NCBI RefSeq assembly: GCF_905220415.1
Contig: NC_059568.1
Coordinates: 1,984,001 to 2,048,000 of the forward strand
Length of the DNA stretch: 64,000 bases
Direction of reading: 5' to 3'
Origin: Colias croceus
Lineage: Eukaryota > Arthropoda > Insecta > Lepidoptera > Pieridae
Notes under the pieces: generated by a model
The model's database searches: none
Told to the model about the DNA's origin: nothing
The model's input: only the letters and a program-made list of their open reading frames with translations
Translations under genes and position numbers: made by a program
Shown here: positions 1-12,150 of the stretch, piece after piece
Position numbering within the stretch: position 1 is the first letter of the stretch
Layout of the letters: every line of letters starts with the position of its first letter

Positions 1-629
1 TTTACAAAAATATTAAATATGTAATTTGTTGCTGCGCTAACAGGATTTCCTTACCTATGACAATGTTATTAGATGTGGCCATGACAACCTAGTGACTACC
101 ACAATAGTAGTTAAAAATAGAAGTAAAATAACCAAATAGGGTACCAAGTGGTACCAAACAATGTAATTTTAGACGAACATAATTATAATAAATATGTAAC
201 TTAGACATACAAAGGAGAAATATTGACATAAAATATATCGTTGTGACTTTGAAAAGCAACGCAGATTTGCTATTTTATAATATTCTATCTATCCGATTTC
301 TTGGAAGTCCTTTCGCTGCCGGATGCCGGTTCTTCGACACAATTTATCTTATTACACACAATATTATTCTTTAAACATCCCTCGGGAAATATTTTGATAT
401 ATTATGTTCAATGTTATAATCTAGTGAACTTATTACGTTTCTCTCTAGAGATTGAGGTATTCCTTTGATTTTCCGTAAGTATGTACCAACCGATGAAATA
501 GGTACAGATTTGTGTTTGGACTGACAAGTGATATTTATATTTTTATAATTCAAGAATTCTCTTCATCTATCATCTTCCATTCATTCCATTCTCTTCTTCT
601 CTCATCTTCCAAGCCAATTTATAAGACTA
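1..629. other. AT-rich non-coding stretch
   Basis: No convincing gene, long inverted repeat or element end is visible here. The short open frames are uninterrupted only by chance in AT-rich DNA. It may be intron or flank of the leucine-rich-repeat gene that starts near 2314 on the minus strand. Confidence 0.5.
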
Positions 630-835
630 CTAGCTTTCCGCCCGCGGCTTCGCCCTCGTTTTCAAAGAAAAATCCGCATAGTTCCCGTTCCCGAGGGATT
701 TCCGGGATAAAACCTATCCTATCTCTCAAGTTGGATCGAACTGCACATGGTGCGCGAATTTTATTATAATCGGTTAAGTGGTTTAGGAGTCCATTGAGGA
801 CAAACATTGTGACATGAGATTTATATATATTAAGA
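630..835 (-). mobile_element. Short Helitron-like element, 3' end intact
   Basis: CTAG at 630-633, preceded by A, is followed by a GC-rich near-palindrome (cccgcggcttcgccc), which is the reverse of a Helitron 3' terminus. The body carries stretches (gttcccgttcccg..., ggatcgaactgcacatgg) that recur at 8218-8400, so these are two copies of one subfamily. The 5' end is not clear and is estimated. Confidence 0.6.
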
Positions 836-1740
836 AGATTGGGCAAAAATTCTGTTCGAATTCAGTCCAACACAAACTAAAACAATTACAATACGCAATG
901 ATGCAAATAATGTGTAAGCGTTAATTGAGTTCTACAATTATTTATTACGACACTTTACTGTGATAAGTCCTAAAGACCCATCAATATGGGTTAAAATGTA
1001 TCAAAATAGACTTTATGTACAAACAACGTATATTTGATAAAAATCATACATTGCATTCATACTTTTTTGATAGTACTTTTTACAAAGGAAATACGTTTGA
1101 ATATTGAAGTCGCATCAGCTAATTTTTCAAACGACCGCTGTAATTTGTTAGCATACCATTAAGGGTAAATGTAGTAAATACAACACGGCCAATGCGATAT
1201 CATTCAATTTTACTGCTTTAGAAGCGACCTAAGATAACCCGGTAAACTATCGCACTGCCCCTCCTAGATGTTATCCCCAGAACGGCTATAACTGGAGCCC
1301 ACACCTACAAATATACTCGTAATCCTTCACAAAAAACACATATTCGCTCAAACTTATCATCAATGAATTACTCCAATTGTACATAATGTTAAATAATAAA
1401 AACATTGTCAGAAAAACATAAAGATCCACGAACGAGAGCGATAACTTTCTGATGATTCATTATTTAGCAGAATTTCATTGCGAATACGTTAAGGGGAAAT
1501 TCAAAGTACTTTTGCCGATCGATTACTTTAAAATTTCGGATCAATTGTGGTCAACGAGGATCGAGGTGACGGGTCACGGGCGCCCTAATTGTTGACTATC
1601 GAAATTAAAAAATCAACCGTATCTCGACAACATCGCTCGTAATTACATAGTTCGGGTTCCTCGTGTTTGCGTACACTAATAATAATTATTGTAGTTACTG
1701 ATAAGCACAGCTCAATAATAAACTCATTCCAAAGGGAAAT

Positions 1741-1845
1741 TTACTGGGAAAAAATTGTGTTAGAGTCACGCTTTCGACGCTCGCGTTCCGCGTAGCCGAG
1801 TTGGTCGATCAGCTGGGCCATGGTGAACCCTGCTGGAGCCGCCCA
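1741..1845 (-). other. Short GC-rich open frame, possible exon
   Basis: A 35-codon frame ending in TAA at 1741 lies in the same GC island as the leucine-rich-repeat exon and includes an ATG followed by a charged stretch (YAERERRKRDSN). A possible acceptor CAG sits just upstream on the minus strand. It joins in frame only if the neighbouring exon uses the weaker donor CAA|GTCTCA, not the better GC donor. No leucine-rich repeat is visible in it. It could equally be a different small exon, or non-coding. Confidence 0.2.
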
Positions 1846-1988
1846 CTGCGTTGATAACCGATCGCTGTCGCTCTTATCATGGACTTGCCGTTTCTCTCAA
1901 CTCACGCACTGTTTTGTATTATCACGTTTTAATGTGTCGAAGATCATTCACACAAAGAGCTCGCACATACATTTCGCGTGAGACTTGC

Positions 1989-2314
1989 CTTAGGTTGTCA
2001 AAGTTGAGCTTGAGCCTGGTGATGGAGAGGCCCAGCTCGCGGAAAGTGTGGTCCGCGAAGTCGGGCAGCTGGGAGTTGGCCACCTCGAGCACGATCTTGG
2101 TCTCCGGGTTGAACTTGTCGGTGAGCGCTCGGGCGATCTCCTCGTAGGTGCTGATGCTCTTGCAGACGACGACGATGGCACCGGTGCCGTTGTCCTCGCG
2201 GCGGCAGGTGCAGGGTGAGATCTCGCGGCGCATGGCGCAGTGGAGGCTGGCGCCCGCGCCGGGGCGGGAAGACAGCGCGCACAGGGCGACGGCGGCGAGC
2301 GCGAGCGCAAACAT
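1989..2314 (-). CDS. Secreted leucine-rich-repeat protein, first coding exon (partial)
   Basis: The exon opens with an ATG at 2314 and a typical signal peptide (hydrophobic run from residue 2 to about 14, then small residues to about Ala22). A cysteine-rich N-terminal cap follows (C-A-M-R-R-E...C-T-C-R-R-E...V-V-V-C), matching the LRRNT pattern that precedes extracellular leucine-rich repeats. The first repeat-like residues come next (SITRLKLNFDNL). The product is expected at the cell surface or secreted; the partner is unknown. The frame reads on to a stop at 1922, but coding character fades where CTAAG|GCAAGT matches a GC-type splice donor, so the exon is ended at 1989, leaving two bases of a codon. 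Later exons must lie further left or outside the window; none is convincing here. The GC-rich stretch 2315-2480 is probably its 5' leader and promoter, with no TATA box. It resembles insect chaoptin/connectin-type LRR proteins in layout only; the exact gene is not recognised. Confidence 0.72.
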
Positions 2315-2480
2315 CGTGCGTGCCAGGCGGGGCGGCTCGCGCTACTGACTGGCGACTGCGCGCTGCCCGCTGCCTCGCAGGCCGCGCTGCTCCCGGCGCG
2401 GCGCGCACGCACCCGCTGCCTCCTGGACTCCCTCCGACCCCTCCCGTGCAATTGCACTTCTAAGCTCGCCAAATTATTGA

Positions 2481-3369
2481 TTACATCGACCCGTTTTATC
2501 GATCCGTTTCCGGCACTCGAAATGCTTTCGGTAGATACGGCGGTTCACTTTACATTTTTGGCAACGTAAACACACTTGTGCTGAAAGCGAAAATTTGAAC
2601 GTTAAGGTCGAGTGCGAGTTATGAATAAAGGTACTTATGATGTTGATGTTTTGTGAATTGAAATATTTCTGAATGGCTATTTATAAAATTTTTATTTGTG
2701 AGTATTTACGCAGCTTTGATATTTGGTTCATAGTAGTTTGATAGTAAGTTTACGTATTATGAATCTTTAATGTTATTTTTTTTTATTTGCCTTTTGAGTT
2801 TTGAGTGCCTAGAGACTTAGTAGTAAATAGAGAGTTGCGCCAATTTTAATTTAGTTTGTGATGAATATTGAATATTATTATTATTTATAGTTAGGTACCT
2901 ATCCTTGACATAAAAAATAAACTGTGTGTAATTATTACCTATGCGTCTCAACAAAACGCTGTAAAAGTAATTCATAACTTTATTAACTAGGTAGTTACTT
3001 ACCTACCTATTAGTTTTCTCAACCGTTGCATGGAATAAAGATAGGTCTATTAATTTTTAAAGAATCTGAACAAGTTGAATACAAACTCGGAAAATCAATC
3101 AAGAACTGTAGCGAATATGAAATGTTTTTCAGTACCAATAAGATTTTTTTATACCTAAGGCAACATATTTTTTACAATATATAAAAATACCTTCTTCTTT
3201 AAATATCAATTAATAGATAAACAAAAAATTGCGTCTATTTTACACTTATTTTACATGCTCCTCATGTATTATTATTATTTTTTCTGAAATTCTTAATATT
3301 CCTAAAGTAGGTACTTTACGATCTTTTCTATTTCTAAAATATTATATTATTACCTTTTATTTCTTTTAT
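2481..3369. other. AT-rich stretch, nothing recognised
   Basis: Upstream flank of the leucine-rich-repeat gene. No TATA box at a useful distance, no element ends and no long open frame were seen. Confidence 0.5.
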
Positions 3370-3723
3370 TCTATTTATAACAATAAATGCCTTTTTGCTT
3401 GGTAACGCTATCACGCGTGAACAACTGGACCGATTTCAATAAATCTTTGTTGTTGTGTTATTGTCAGAAGAAGTTTCTCATGAAAGAAAATCTATAGAAA
3501 TATAGTATTACTTATAGTATATCTTCGCGCTTAGTATAGTGGGACAACCTGTATAATAGGCACCAAAAGAACTGGACCGATTTTAGTGATTTTTTCACTT
3601 ATAGAAAGCTACGTTATTAACTTATTATTATTAGTAAGTTGTTTAGCCTTATTTTACTTTTTTGGGATATTTTATTTCGTTTTTATCCTAGTCAGTCCAA
3701 ACGGAGACGGGTGGAGCTGCTAG
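3370..3723 (+). mobile_element. Helitron-like fragment, 3' end intact
   Basis: It ends in CTAG at 3720-3723 followed by T. The internal phrase gaacaactggaccgattt is shared in diverged form with other short elements of this window (for example 9762-9957). A TACAGGTTGTCCCAC-like terminus in reverse around 3540-3556 suggests that another element end is embedded. The 5' boundary is approximate. Confidence 0.45.
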
Positions 3724-4032
3724 TGTTATCATAAATTAATTCTAAAATCTATGGTTTGATTTCCTTTAGCTCTTCGCTCATAACATTTGACCAGTTGCGC
3801 AATTTCCTGAAGTTAATTCTGTTGAAACTGAAAATTAAACTTCCGTTATCCGGCTTCTGAAAGCTTGTTAGCATGGGCGACGTGACAGGTTCGTTTGAGC
3901 ATTATACAATAAGCTTATCTATACATATAATAAAATCGTAGGAAAGTCAAAACTGTACATTGAATATTTTTTTAAAAGAATACCTGGGCCGTGATCTATA
4001 ATCGATATAGAAGCCAAAAACATAGTTTTTAG

Positions 4033-4087
4033 AATTTTTGTCTGTTTGTCTGTTTGTCTGTTTGTCTGTTTGTCTGTTTGTCTGTAT
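4033..4087 (+). repeat. (TGTCTGTT)n microsatellite
   Basis: An almost perfect run of TGTTTGTC/TGTCTGTT units near the 5' end of the large Helitron-like element. Equivalent tracts appear in copy 2 (52590-52630) and, as TGTC units, in the short Helitrons at 15488, 33009 and 52847. Confidence 0.85.
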
Positions 4088-5186
4088 GTTTGTCCGAGCT
4101 AATCTCGAAAAGTACTGCATAGATTTACTTCAAATTTTGTATGAATATTACTAACAGGACGGGTGAGGCTATAGGCTACATATTATTAAGCTATCACCTA
4201 CGGGGGAGGAGCTGTGAACCTTTATTTTTCTTACGTATTCCGTGTATTACGACAGCGTACAATCTAAAGACTCATGTTTAAATGTTGGTTTCGAGTAAGC
4301 CATGCTATTATCTAGCTTTACAAAATAAAAACTATGTCATTTACGTAATTTGGGCAGAGAAACAGTTTAATGAATTTAGTAGTATAAAGACAAATTAGAA
4401 ACAGCGCCATCTATTAAATGTTATAAAAATCAAATCAATTTACACGTTAACTATTGGAAATTAATAATCAAATGACGCATATATAAATGTTGTTTGACAA
4501 TATCTAGATTGACACTATAAAAAATTATGCCATTTAAGTAACTTGGGAAGAGAAACATAGCTTAAAGAATGTAAGTTGTATAATGTTAATTTTGTAACAG
4601 CGCCATCTATGAGATTTCGTAAAAATCAAATCAATTTACATGTTAACACTACTGAACACAATGTTAAAAATTAATAATTTAAATATAATTATGTTATTTA
4701 TTTATTTAACTCTTTAACCCATATCTTCCGTTCCCTATAAGATATATTTCGTGTAAATAATAAACTACATTTTTTTTAAAGTGAGGGTAGATGTTTATTA
4801 TTTTAAGTAAAAATAGACACCATTATCTACAGTTAATCTAATGATTGTGTTCCAAAGAGTATAATAATATATTGTTGTGTTCATTAGTTACAATTTTAAA
4901 AATCTTCGTGTTTTATAAATTTACTAGCTTACCGCCCGCGGCTTCGTCCGCTTTGTCTAAAACCTAATAAATTATGTACTAAAACCTTCCTCTTGAATTA
5001 GTCTATCTATTAAAAAAACCGCATCAAAATCTGTTGCGAAGTTTTAAAGATTTAAGCATACAAAGGGACATAGGGACAGAGAAAGCGACTTTTTTTATAC
5101 TATGTAGTGATATTTATAAAGCAATTGAATGCCATAAAACAAAAAATAACAAATGCAATCTTCGTGTTTTGTGAATTTTCACCATC

Positions 5187-5636
5187 ATGCGTTCCCACAA
5201 AAGGTAAGTTGTTGTTGTTTGTTGGTAAGTTGTTAAATGAAATGAAATGAATGCTTCTTTTATTATTTTGAGGTGCATTGGGAACAGAAGTTTTTGATAA
5301 AATTTTATTTGTAAGTAGCTTTTTTTATAGATTTACAGTTAACTTTTGATTTTTTTATTTACAGATTCAATGCTAATAAAATTATATCGCCTTTGGAAGA
5401 CGATTTCTGCTGATATTTTTACTACACCACTTGAAAATTGATGATTTGATGATAAAGACAGTAGCAGCGAGGATTAAGTGGAAATTAGTAATCATCCGCT
5501 TCGTCAATTTTTGACTGAAGTTAATGTCCAACGTCCAATGGTTCAATCATTGGAAGTATCTCGGGAAATTTTGGAGGATATTTTTCAGGAAGGAGAGGAG
5601 GGGCAGCCAACCACATATCAAACTACTACGTTTTAG
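5187..5636 (+). pseudogene. Exon-like remnant inside Helitron copy 1
   Basis: ATG at 5187 opens six codons to a strong donor AAAAG|GTAAGT (5203/5204). A 161-base intron with a T-rich tract ends in ttatttacag at 5364, and the frame then continues in phase (FNANKIISPLEDDF) until a TGA near 5413. Further on, a separate stretch ending with TAG at 5636 reads as an acidic, Ser-rich tail (SNHPLRQFLTEV, then SREILEDIFQEGEEG). The parts are separated by stops and frame slips, so it is broken. Copy 2 of the element keeps the same segment, but its donor reads ACATAAGT and its acceptor bases are missing. It may be a captured host exon pair or the degraded start of an element protein; no family was recognised. 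Confidence 0.4.
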
Positions 5637-5710
5637 TACCGAAAAAAATGTTATTGCCAAATGAAACGTAAATTTTGTACTCACAACTTTACAAGTAATG
5701 TTTTAAGTTA

Positions 5711-5765
5711 TCAGATAACCGCAAAGTCAAAATTTTATTTTTATTTTGACTTTGCGGTTATCTGA
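5711..5765. repeat. 23-bp perfect hairpin
   Basis: Arms 5711-5733 and 5743-5765 are perfect reverse complements (TCAGATAACCGCAAAGTCAA core) with a 9-base A/T loop. Copy 2 of the surrounding Helitron holds only one arm (about 50970-50992), so the second arm is either a local inverted duplication in copy 1 or a deletion in copy 2. Confidence 0.85.
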
Positions 5766-7441
5766 TTATAATATTTATCGTTATGGCTATCGACGTACCG
5801 ACCGTACTGGGATCAGAGTAGGTACATGATATACAGTTCATCATCCAGGATTGCTTAGAGCATTTTCACACTGAAAAAGAAGTTTTCTTTGAATCGTAGT
5901 TGCTTCATTTATTTATTTTTAATCATTTTACATAATATGTTTTATATTTTATAAATATATCATTTTCATTATTTAAGTAGATAAAATTAATTATGTAACG
6001 GTTTTATAAGAAAACACATTATATTTGTTAGGCGACGGTGATTTCTTCCAGGCAAAAGATATTCATCAGCTCAATAAAATTGAACAGTATGTTGTTAGTT
6101 ATTCTTTAGATTCACAATTGTAATGAGCATTTCCGCATGCAAGTTGTATCGTAGTTTAGATATATCATAGTTTTTACATATTAAAGTTCCAACAAAACCC
6201 TCAAATTTTTTAGTAGAGTTGAGCAAGATAATTTGAAAAATGTGCCGTGTTAAGTATTATAGAATTATAGAAAAGGTTAGTACGTTGGTAATTATTATTT
6301 CTTCTTCATTAACATGTTGTTAGTAAAATTAAACTTTAACTTACAGTCAAAGTAGTCAAAGTATATTTTAACTAATACTACTTAATATCTATTATACTTA
6401 TGTTCAGTATTTATCTGTATTATTATTGCTTGACAATTAATATATTTTCATGTCGTATACCAAATTATAAACATAAGTTTAATGTGTAATTAGCTGGATT
6501 TATTTTTACACACTCACAGACTTAGGTATATTTTATGTTAAATGATAAAAGAGTGTTAATATGTAGTGTAAACCATAATACATTTTTTCACAATTAAAAA
6601 CTTTACTTACTCAATATGAAGACCGTTTGACAAATGATAGGGTGCATCATAATAAGATGAACATGAGCATAAGCAATGACTAGAGTAGGGACGCGAATAT
6701 TATAATTATATTTTAAGATACAAGGTCAAGTTTACCATTTGATAGGATCCCTTTTGTCTGAAGGCCAACCTAAGTTTGTTTAAATATATTTTGTATTCGA
6801 CTACAACGAATAGTGGAATACAAGAAATCAATATTTCTCAAATTTAAAACTGAACTCATTTCACAATTTTAGAACAGGTTAATTCGTATGTATGCAGTTT
6901 TAAATCGACATTAGAAGCTTTTCCTCAAGATGGTGATATCGGCACTCAGGAACTCCCTGGACGTGTTATAACGCGCAGGCCACAGTATTACAATTTTTCC
7001 TACAGTAGGGCGACGAATGTATTTTCACATAGCAACGGAGGGGAACTCACGGGGGGTCAAGTGACGCGGGCCACGTACCACAAACATGCTTAGTTTGTGG
7101 TATCGAGCGCGAAAGATAGTCATCGTGTTTTTAGTAAAGTTACTATGTAAACTAACGTAATTTAATACTTAGGTACATATTCTATAATGGTGTGCTCAAA
7201 CTGTTAATCTACATTTAATTTAGATTATTATTTGATACTAAGTAATGTAGAATTTAAACCACATTCATTCATGTTTTCTTCAGATTTTAAGATTTTCTTA
7301 TCAGAGTGTTCAATTTTAATGTAGTTAAATTTTATAAGAGACAATAATTAAGAACATTTTAAAATAGTGTCACGTATTTTTTTTAAACGACGAATGACGA
7401 AAAACGACCTAATCGCGGACGAAGTCGCGGGCAACAGCTAG

Positions 7442-8217
7442 TATCTAATACACGAGCATTATTTCGGGAACTTATCAACTTTACCTTTAGCGTGCTTTTA
7501 AAGTAAGGTGTTATATTTTTGCAACCTTTCACAGTATTCTGTGTTAATAAAAAACAATCTTAGGGCCGATTTTTCAATCCTTGGTTAAATCTTATACATC
7601 CAAATTCCATTGTCGTGTTAAACAACCATATAGGTAAAGTAACTACAAGTTACAAATTATAAAATATGTAGGTTACACTGAAAATGTTTTGTACAATCAA
7701 CAAAATAAGTACCTACAAATACATAATAAAGTCGAGGTACTATACAACAGCTTCATTATATGTACCTATTAAAAAATACGTAATGTCCAGACGAACAGAA
7801 AGATGAGGATTTAAAAAAAGAGGGTGTGTGCACACATATCAGAAGTCAAACTTCTTTGTCAAGTTTCAAGGATACCTACCAATCGTCGCCTTATGGTTCG
7901 GATGATGGGTCGGTATTGTTATGACACGACCGTGAAATTTAAATCTCAACGCGCTTAAAAAAGTTTCACTTCAATAAAATAATAATATTATCAATAATAA
8001 ACGACTTAACAAATAGGGGACAGTGGACACACAAATATGAATAATTCTTATACTTAAACGCCTACAATAGCTGATATGAGCTAGCTTGATATATACAATA
8101 TTGCTATTAAGTTTTAGTAGGTGCTCTCAGTTTTTTTATTGCGGCTACGGCAACGGCATGCATGAATCATGGGCAGACCATAAGGTAACTTTTTTTTTTA
8201 TTTGTTTTAATAGATAA
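7442..8217. repeat. Flank with a dispersed repeat at 7830-7965
   Basis: The segment with atcgtcgccttatgg, then gtattgttatgacacgacc, then a 3' part reading caacgcgcttaaaaaagtttcac is a diverged copy of 45225-45365, in the same orientation. A phrase near 7563 (gggccgatttttcaatcc) is a common lepidopteran dispersed-repeat start, from general knowledge. No gene is seen. Confidence 0.5.
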
Positions 8218-8400
8218 CTAGCATACCGCCCGCGGCTTCGCCCGCTTTTTCTAAAACGATTTGAGATTTCAACTATCCTATGGCTATCTCCCAAGTTGGA
8301 TCGAACTGCACATGGTGTGCGAATGTTTATAATCGGTTAAGTGGTTTAGGAGTCCATTGAGGACAAACATTGTGACACGAGATTTATAATATATATACTT
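8218..8400 (-). mobile_element. Short Helitron-like element
   Basis: CTAG at 8218-8221 preceded by A, then the GC-rich near-palindrome. From about 8285 it is nearly identical to 715-830, so both belong to one subfamily. The 5' end near 8400 is estimated. Confidence 0.6.
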
Positions 8401-9761
8401 ATTAACATTAAGATTAATATGTTGTCTTTTTTTCTCTTAACTTGATTGTTATAAAAACTTGTAACTACTATAAGTGCAGATTTTGTAAAAAGAAAGCGTA
8501 GGTAATAGAAATTTAATTCAAAATGGTTATATAATTAATAATTATTCCATTTTGGCATTGTACCGATGAAAGGATTTGAAGTTAATCTCAATTATCATCA
8601 TCATCATCATCAATACATATAATAAAATTCTAGAAAAGTGGTGTCTGTACAATGAAAATATGTAAAAAAAAATTAGTAGGGGTTATTATTAATTACAATG
8701 TATTGAGAACCGGTCGAGTTTTAAATACATGCATGCATTTTCATGAATAGATATTACTAATATTATAAATGCGAAAATGAGCTTTTTTGTCTTTCTTTCA
8801 CGTCGTATTGGAACCGTTTTATGATTAAGTATTGGTGACGAGACATAATAAGTGGAACGTAGAACGTGGAACTTAAGATTACCACGGATTTGCTACTCGA
8901 ATTGGACCGCGGGAAGAAAGCTAGTGAATATATTTTTTGTAAGCATCTTTTCAACGAAGATTAATTATTGGTAATTAAAATGCCAACCATTTTCCTAATA
9001 GGTCCATCTTAGTAATAGACCCCGTTTTACTTTCATGAAACCCTAAAAATTAATCCTTCTCTCAAAAGCTCCAAGTCTTCCACCTTTATTTCAAGCAGTA
9101 ACGACATTGATTCCTACCCACATAGATCACCACCACCCACATATCAAAAGACATAGACCACCACCCACATATCAAAGACCTTAACTGATCGTCTTCCCTT
9201 GTGTTTCCCCCTCATATCTCCTATATTTGAGGTGCATTTCTGGGAACTCAATCCGCATGCTATCATGTGTGCAGTGTGGTGGATAATTAATTTCGAGCAT
9301 CTACAGGACGCATGCGTTATTGTCATACAGATATCGATCGGATATATGCGATGCACGTTACTCAATTATGTATCGAGAACGGATTAATTGCTGTAAGTAG
9401 TTTGGGACCTCTGTCTGTTGTCAATCAGTAACAACTAACAAGTACTTCTAGTAGTTTAAGGTGTGAACATTGTTATCTTATACAACTCAAATACACGAAA
9501 GGGGAACCTAAATTCCGTTAATTGATCAGAATAATATAATACCTACGCATAGATTATGGACTCTATGTATTGGAATGTCAAAATGACGTTTCAGCGTCCG
9601 CCATGTTGTATTGATGATAGACAAAGAATAAATTTAGATAAATGGATCGTTACCTACATTTAAAAATGTCTGTTTTTACAATTATTATTGAACTTTGACA
9701 TTTCGAGAATAGAGGAAACCTGAGGAGGAAACATATTAAAATTCCTTTGAGAAACTTTATA
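8401..9761. other. AT-rich stretch with minor repeats
   Basis: Holds a short ATC microsatellite near 8597-8613, part of another element-like phrase near 8755-8790 (ataaatgcgaaaatgagc), and a twofold imperfect tandem (caccacccacatatcaaa) at about 9130-9178. No gene is supported. Confidence 0.45.
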
Positions 9762-9957
9762 TCTATACTAATATTATAAAAGCTAAAGAGTTTGTTTGTT
9801 TGTTTGAACGCACTAATCTCGGGAACAACTGGTCCGATTTGAAAAATTGTTTCGATGTTAGATAGCCCATTTATCGAGGAAGGCTATAGGCTATATATCA
9901 TCACGCTAAGACCAACAGGAGTGGAGCAATGCGGGTGAAACCGCGGGGAACAGCTAG
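9762..9957 (+). mobile_element. Complete 196-bp Helitron-like element
   Basis: Begins TCTATACTAATATTATAAA after an A and ends accgcggggaacagCTAG before a T. The body is the frequent lepidopteran sequence with actggtccgatttgaaaaat and tagatagcccatttatcgag. Related copies are at 21884-22050 and 23601-23783. Confidence 0.75.
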
Positions 9958-11084
9958 TTTACCTTTAAAGAAAAATTGAAACAATCAAGTTAAGTAGTTA
10001 TCATTTTGTTTCTTCATTAAAATATTACAAGCTACCGTCTTACTTATAATTTTTTGCTAGAAACTTTGTTGATATAAGACTATAAGCAAAGACAATAGAA
10101 ATATAAAAGTTATGAAAAGCTCCTGATAAAAATCATACCAATTAAAAAGCATAAACAATCGTTAGCAGAAATATATCATGCGAAAAATTAATCTTATGAG
10201 TTCACGATTGTTTACAACGTATTTTCTTAGTTCAAATAAACATCGATCATTCTGGAAAATTCTATAATAAATAAATAAGCAGTTTTTCTCGTGAAATGTA
10301 AACAATTACTAACGAAGGGCCAATTAGAGGATCGCAAATTACTATTGTATCCATTAGTCCCAAACTCCACGTTGACTATGGTGGACTTAATTAACAGCCA
10401 TAAGGAAAGTCGATCCAATTATTATTACTGAGTGAAATGTTAACTATAAATACCTAAACAGATTTTATTGATCTCTTTTTAGTAGGTATCAGGACTCGAT
10501 GTTTTGTTTCGTATTTTTCTTCTAGGGAAATTGAGTTAAATTATATACTGCTATATTGGTTTGATTATCAATGTTGTATTCGATAATCGATATCATGTAT
10601 TTTTGATTATTTTTCATTGTACTTTAAAATAAAAAATAAATATAATTTAAGTTTAGTAGTGACAGTAGACACATCCGCAAACATTAGTTCAATCATAACT
10701 TACCTAGTTTACAATTGTAAAGATCTATAATCCATTTTAATTATATTTTTCATTTAATAATTTCGTTACTAACTAGTTATATAGAAATAATATATCTTAT
10801 ATATTATATGAGTGTATTGACCTTGTTTTCGACGATCGGTGGCTCTATCAATATTTATAGGTTGGATACATTATATACTAAGAACGAACAAAGAAATGGG
10901 ATTTTATATAGGCTAGCGTCAAAGATAATTAAGGGGGGCAGCGTACGCAGCGACCGAGAAACTTCTGGGAAATACATGATAATACACGTATTTTTAATAT
11001 ATATTTAAAATTAAAAGACAATGTGATTCACAATGGACAAAACTACAGAAACTAACTGAGATTTCTATCCATTTAAATCGACAT
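9958..11084. other. AT-rich stretch, nothing recognised
   Basis: Only short chance open frames. No element ends or hairpins of note were seen. Confidence 0.45.
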
Positions 11085-11272
11085 CATCAACCCATTATTT
11101 TCCCACTACTGGGACACGGGCCTCTCTTATGGGATCAGGCCATAGTCCACCATGCTGGCCACGTGCGGGTTGGCAGATGTCACATGTCATCGAACTTTTG
11201 ATTAGACGACATGTCGATTTCCTCACGATGTTTTCCTTCGTCGTTAGAGCAGCAATCTCATCTAATTAATGA
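11085..11272 (+). repeat. Dispersed lepidopteran repeat (non-LTR tail type)
   Basis: Contains catcatcaacccattatttt, then ataggccatagtcc-type text (atcaggccatagtccaccat), gctggccacgtgcgggttgg and tttcctcacgatgttttcct. These phrases are very common dispersed repeats in moth and butterfly genomes, from general knowledge, and are usually seen as tails of retroelements. No coding potential here. Confidence 0.55.
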
Positions 11273-11769
11273 TTAATCCATCTACATCTATCATTAACCG
11301 CTTCTCCTTTTTGTTGCTTCACATAAAAATGTAGTGAGAAAAATACGTTAACAGCCTGTTATGCCACGTGTTTACCACTTTCCGAACAAAGGTAGTAAGA
11401 CCTAGAACGTTAACAACAACGCATTATGTTTTGTACAAACATGGTGCAAACAAAAGAGGGGTGAGAGTAAATTAATACTCCCAATCAACGATGGGAAAGC
11501 CGCGCTAATGGACGTCTGGGAAAAAATAATTTACAACTTTTATACTTCTTGTTCGTTTGGTTTCCTGGAAAATAGCAATCAATGTCAAATGTCAATGTTA
11601 TGTGCATGGTGGATACATTGTATACAATGGATTATAACACTATCTAAACAACTTAACCAAAGGCCTGATTCACAACTTCTTTCTGTTGAAATTACGCATA
11701 ATGTTATATGAAAATATCAGAAATTGGTGGTGGCCATATTTAATTACTAACTATATTCTATCATTTGTC

Positions 11770-11812
11770 AAAAAAACAAAAAAGAAATATCATATTTCTT
11801 TTTTGTTTTTTT
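11770..11812. repeat. 21-bp perfect A/T-rich hairpin
   Basis: Arms 11770-11790 and 11792-11812 are perfect reverse complements with a one-base loop, built of A and T runs around gaaatat. Confidence 0.8.
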
Positions 11813-12117
11813 TTTTACTAAACGGCCCTTCGCTTACGCTCGTCTGAGCGTAGTCTAGTTGAATAAATGTTTGAACTTGAGAATAACAATTGTTGCCCAA
11901 TAGTTTTTCATATCGCGTCGTTTGTAACTTGCCTTATACTTCAGTGGAATAAAATCCACCCGGATACTAAACTAGTTTTTAGATTACCAAGAACATCTTT
12001 TGAATAAATTATAAAGAAGATGATAAAGAAAATAAAAAGTTACCTATTAATTTAAAATATTACCTAAGGTCTATTAAAAATGTCGTTTGCCAAATTAAGC
12101 AGGTATGGGTTAATCCT

Positions 12118-12150
12118 AACCAGTCCTAAACTTGAAGTTTAGGACTGGTT
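12118..12150. repeat. 16-bp perfect hairpin
   Basis: AACCAGTCCTAAACTT, a single G, then its exact reverse complement. No transcription unit is visible beside it, so it is not called a terminator or microRNA. Confidence 0.8.

Larger units (their letters stand above)
3918..7441 (+). mobile_element. Large Helitron-like element, copy 1
   Basis: It starts TCTATACATATAATAAAATC directly after an A and ends GCAACAGCTAG directly before a T, with the near-palindrome cgcggacgaagtcgcg about 10 bases before CTAG. These are the expected termini and target (A|T) of a Helitron. No Rep/helicase frame is present, so it is non-autonomous. A second copy in opposite orientation lies at 50169-52746; the two share both ends, the TGTC-type microsatellite, a segment with a GT-AG exon-like structure, an inner short Helitron-like block (4924-5105 here) and a distal segment near 7040-7440. 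Copy 1 has about 1 kb near 6050-7030 that copy 2 lacks. Confidence 0.72.

Noticed and set aside
1741..1845. Use of this short frame as exon 2 of the leucine-rich-repeat gene
   Set aside because: It fits only with a weak donor and contains no leucine-rich repeat, so it was kept as a separate low-confidence item and not joined.
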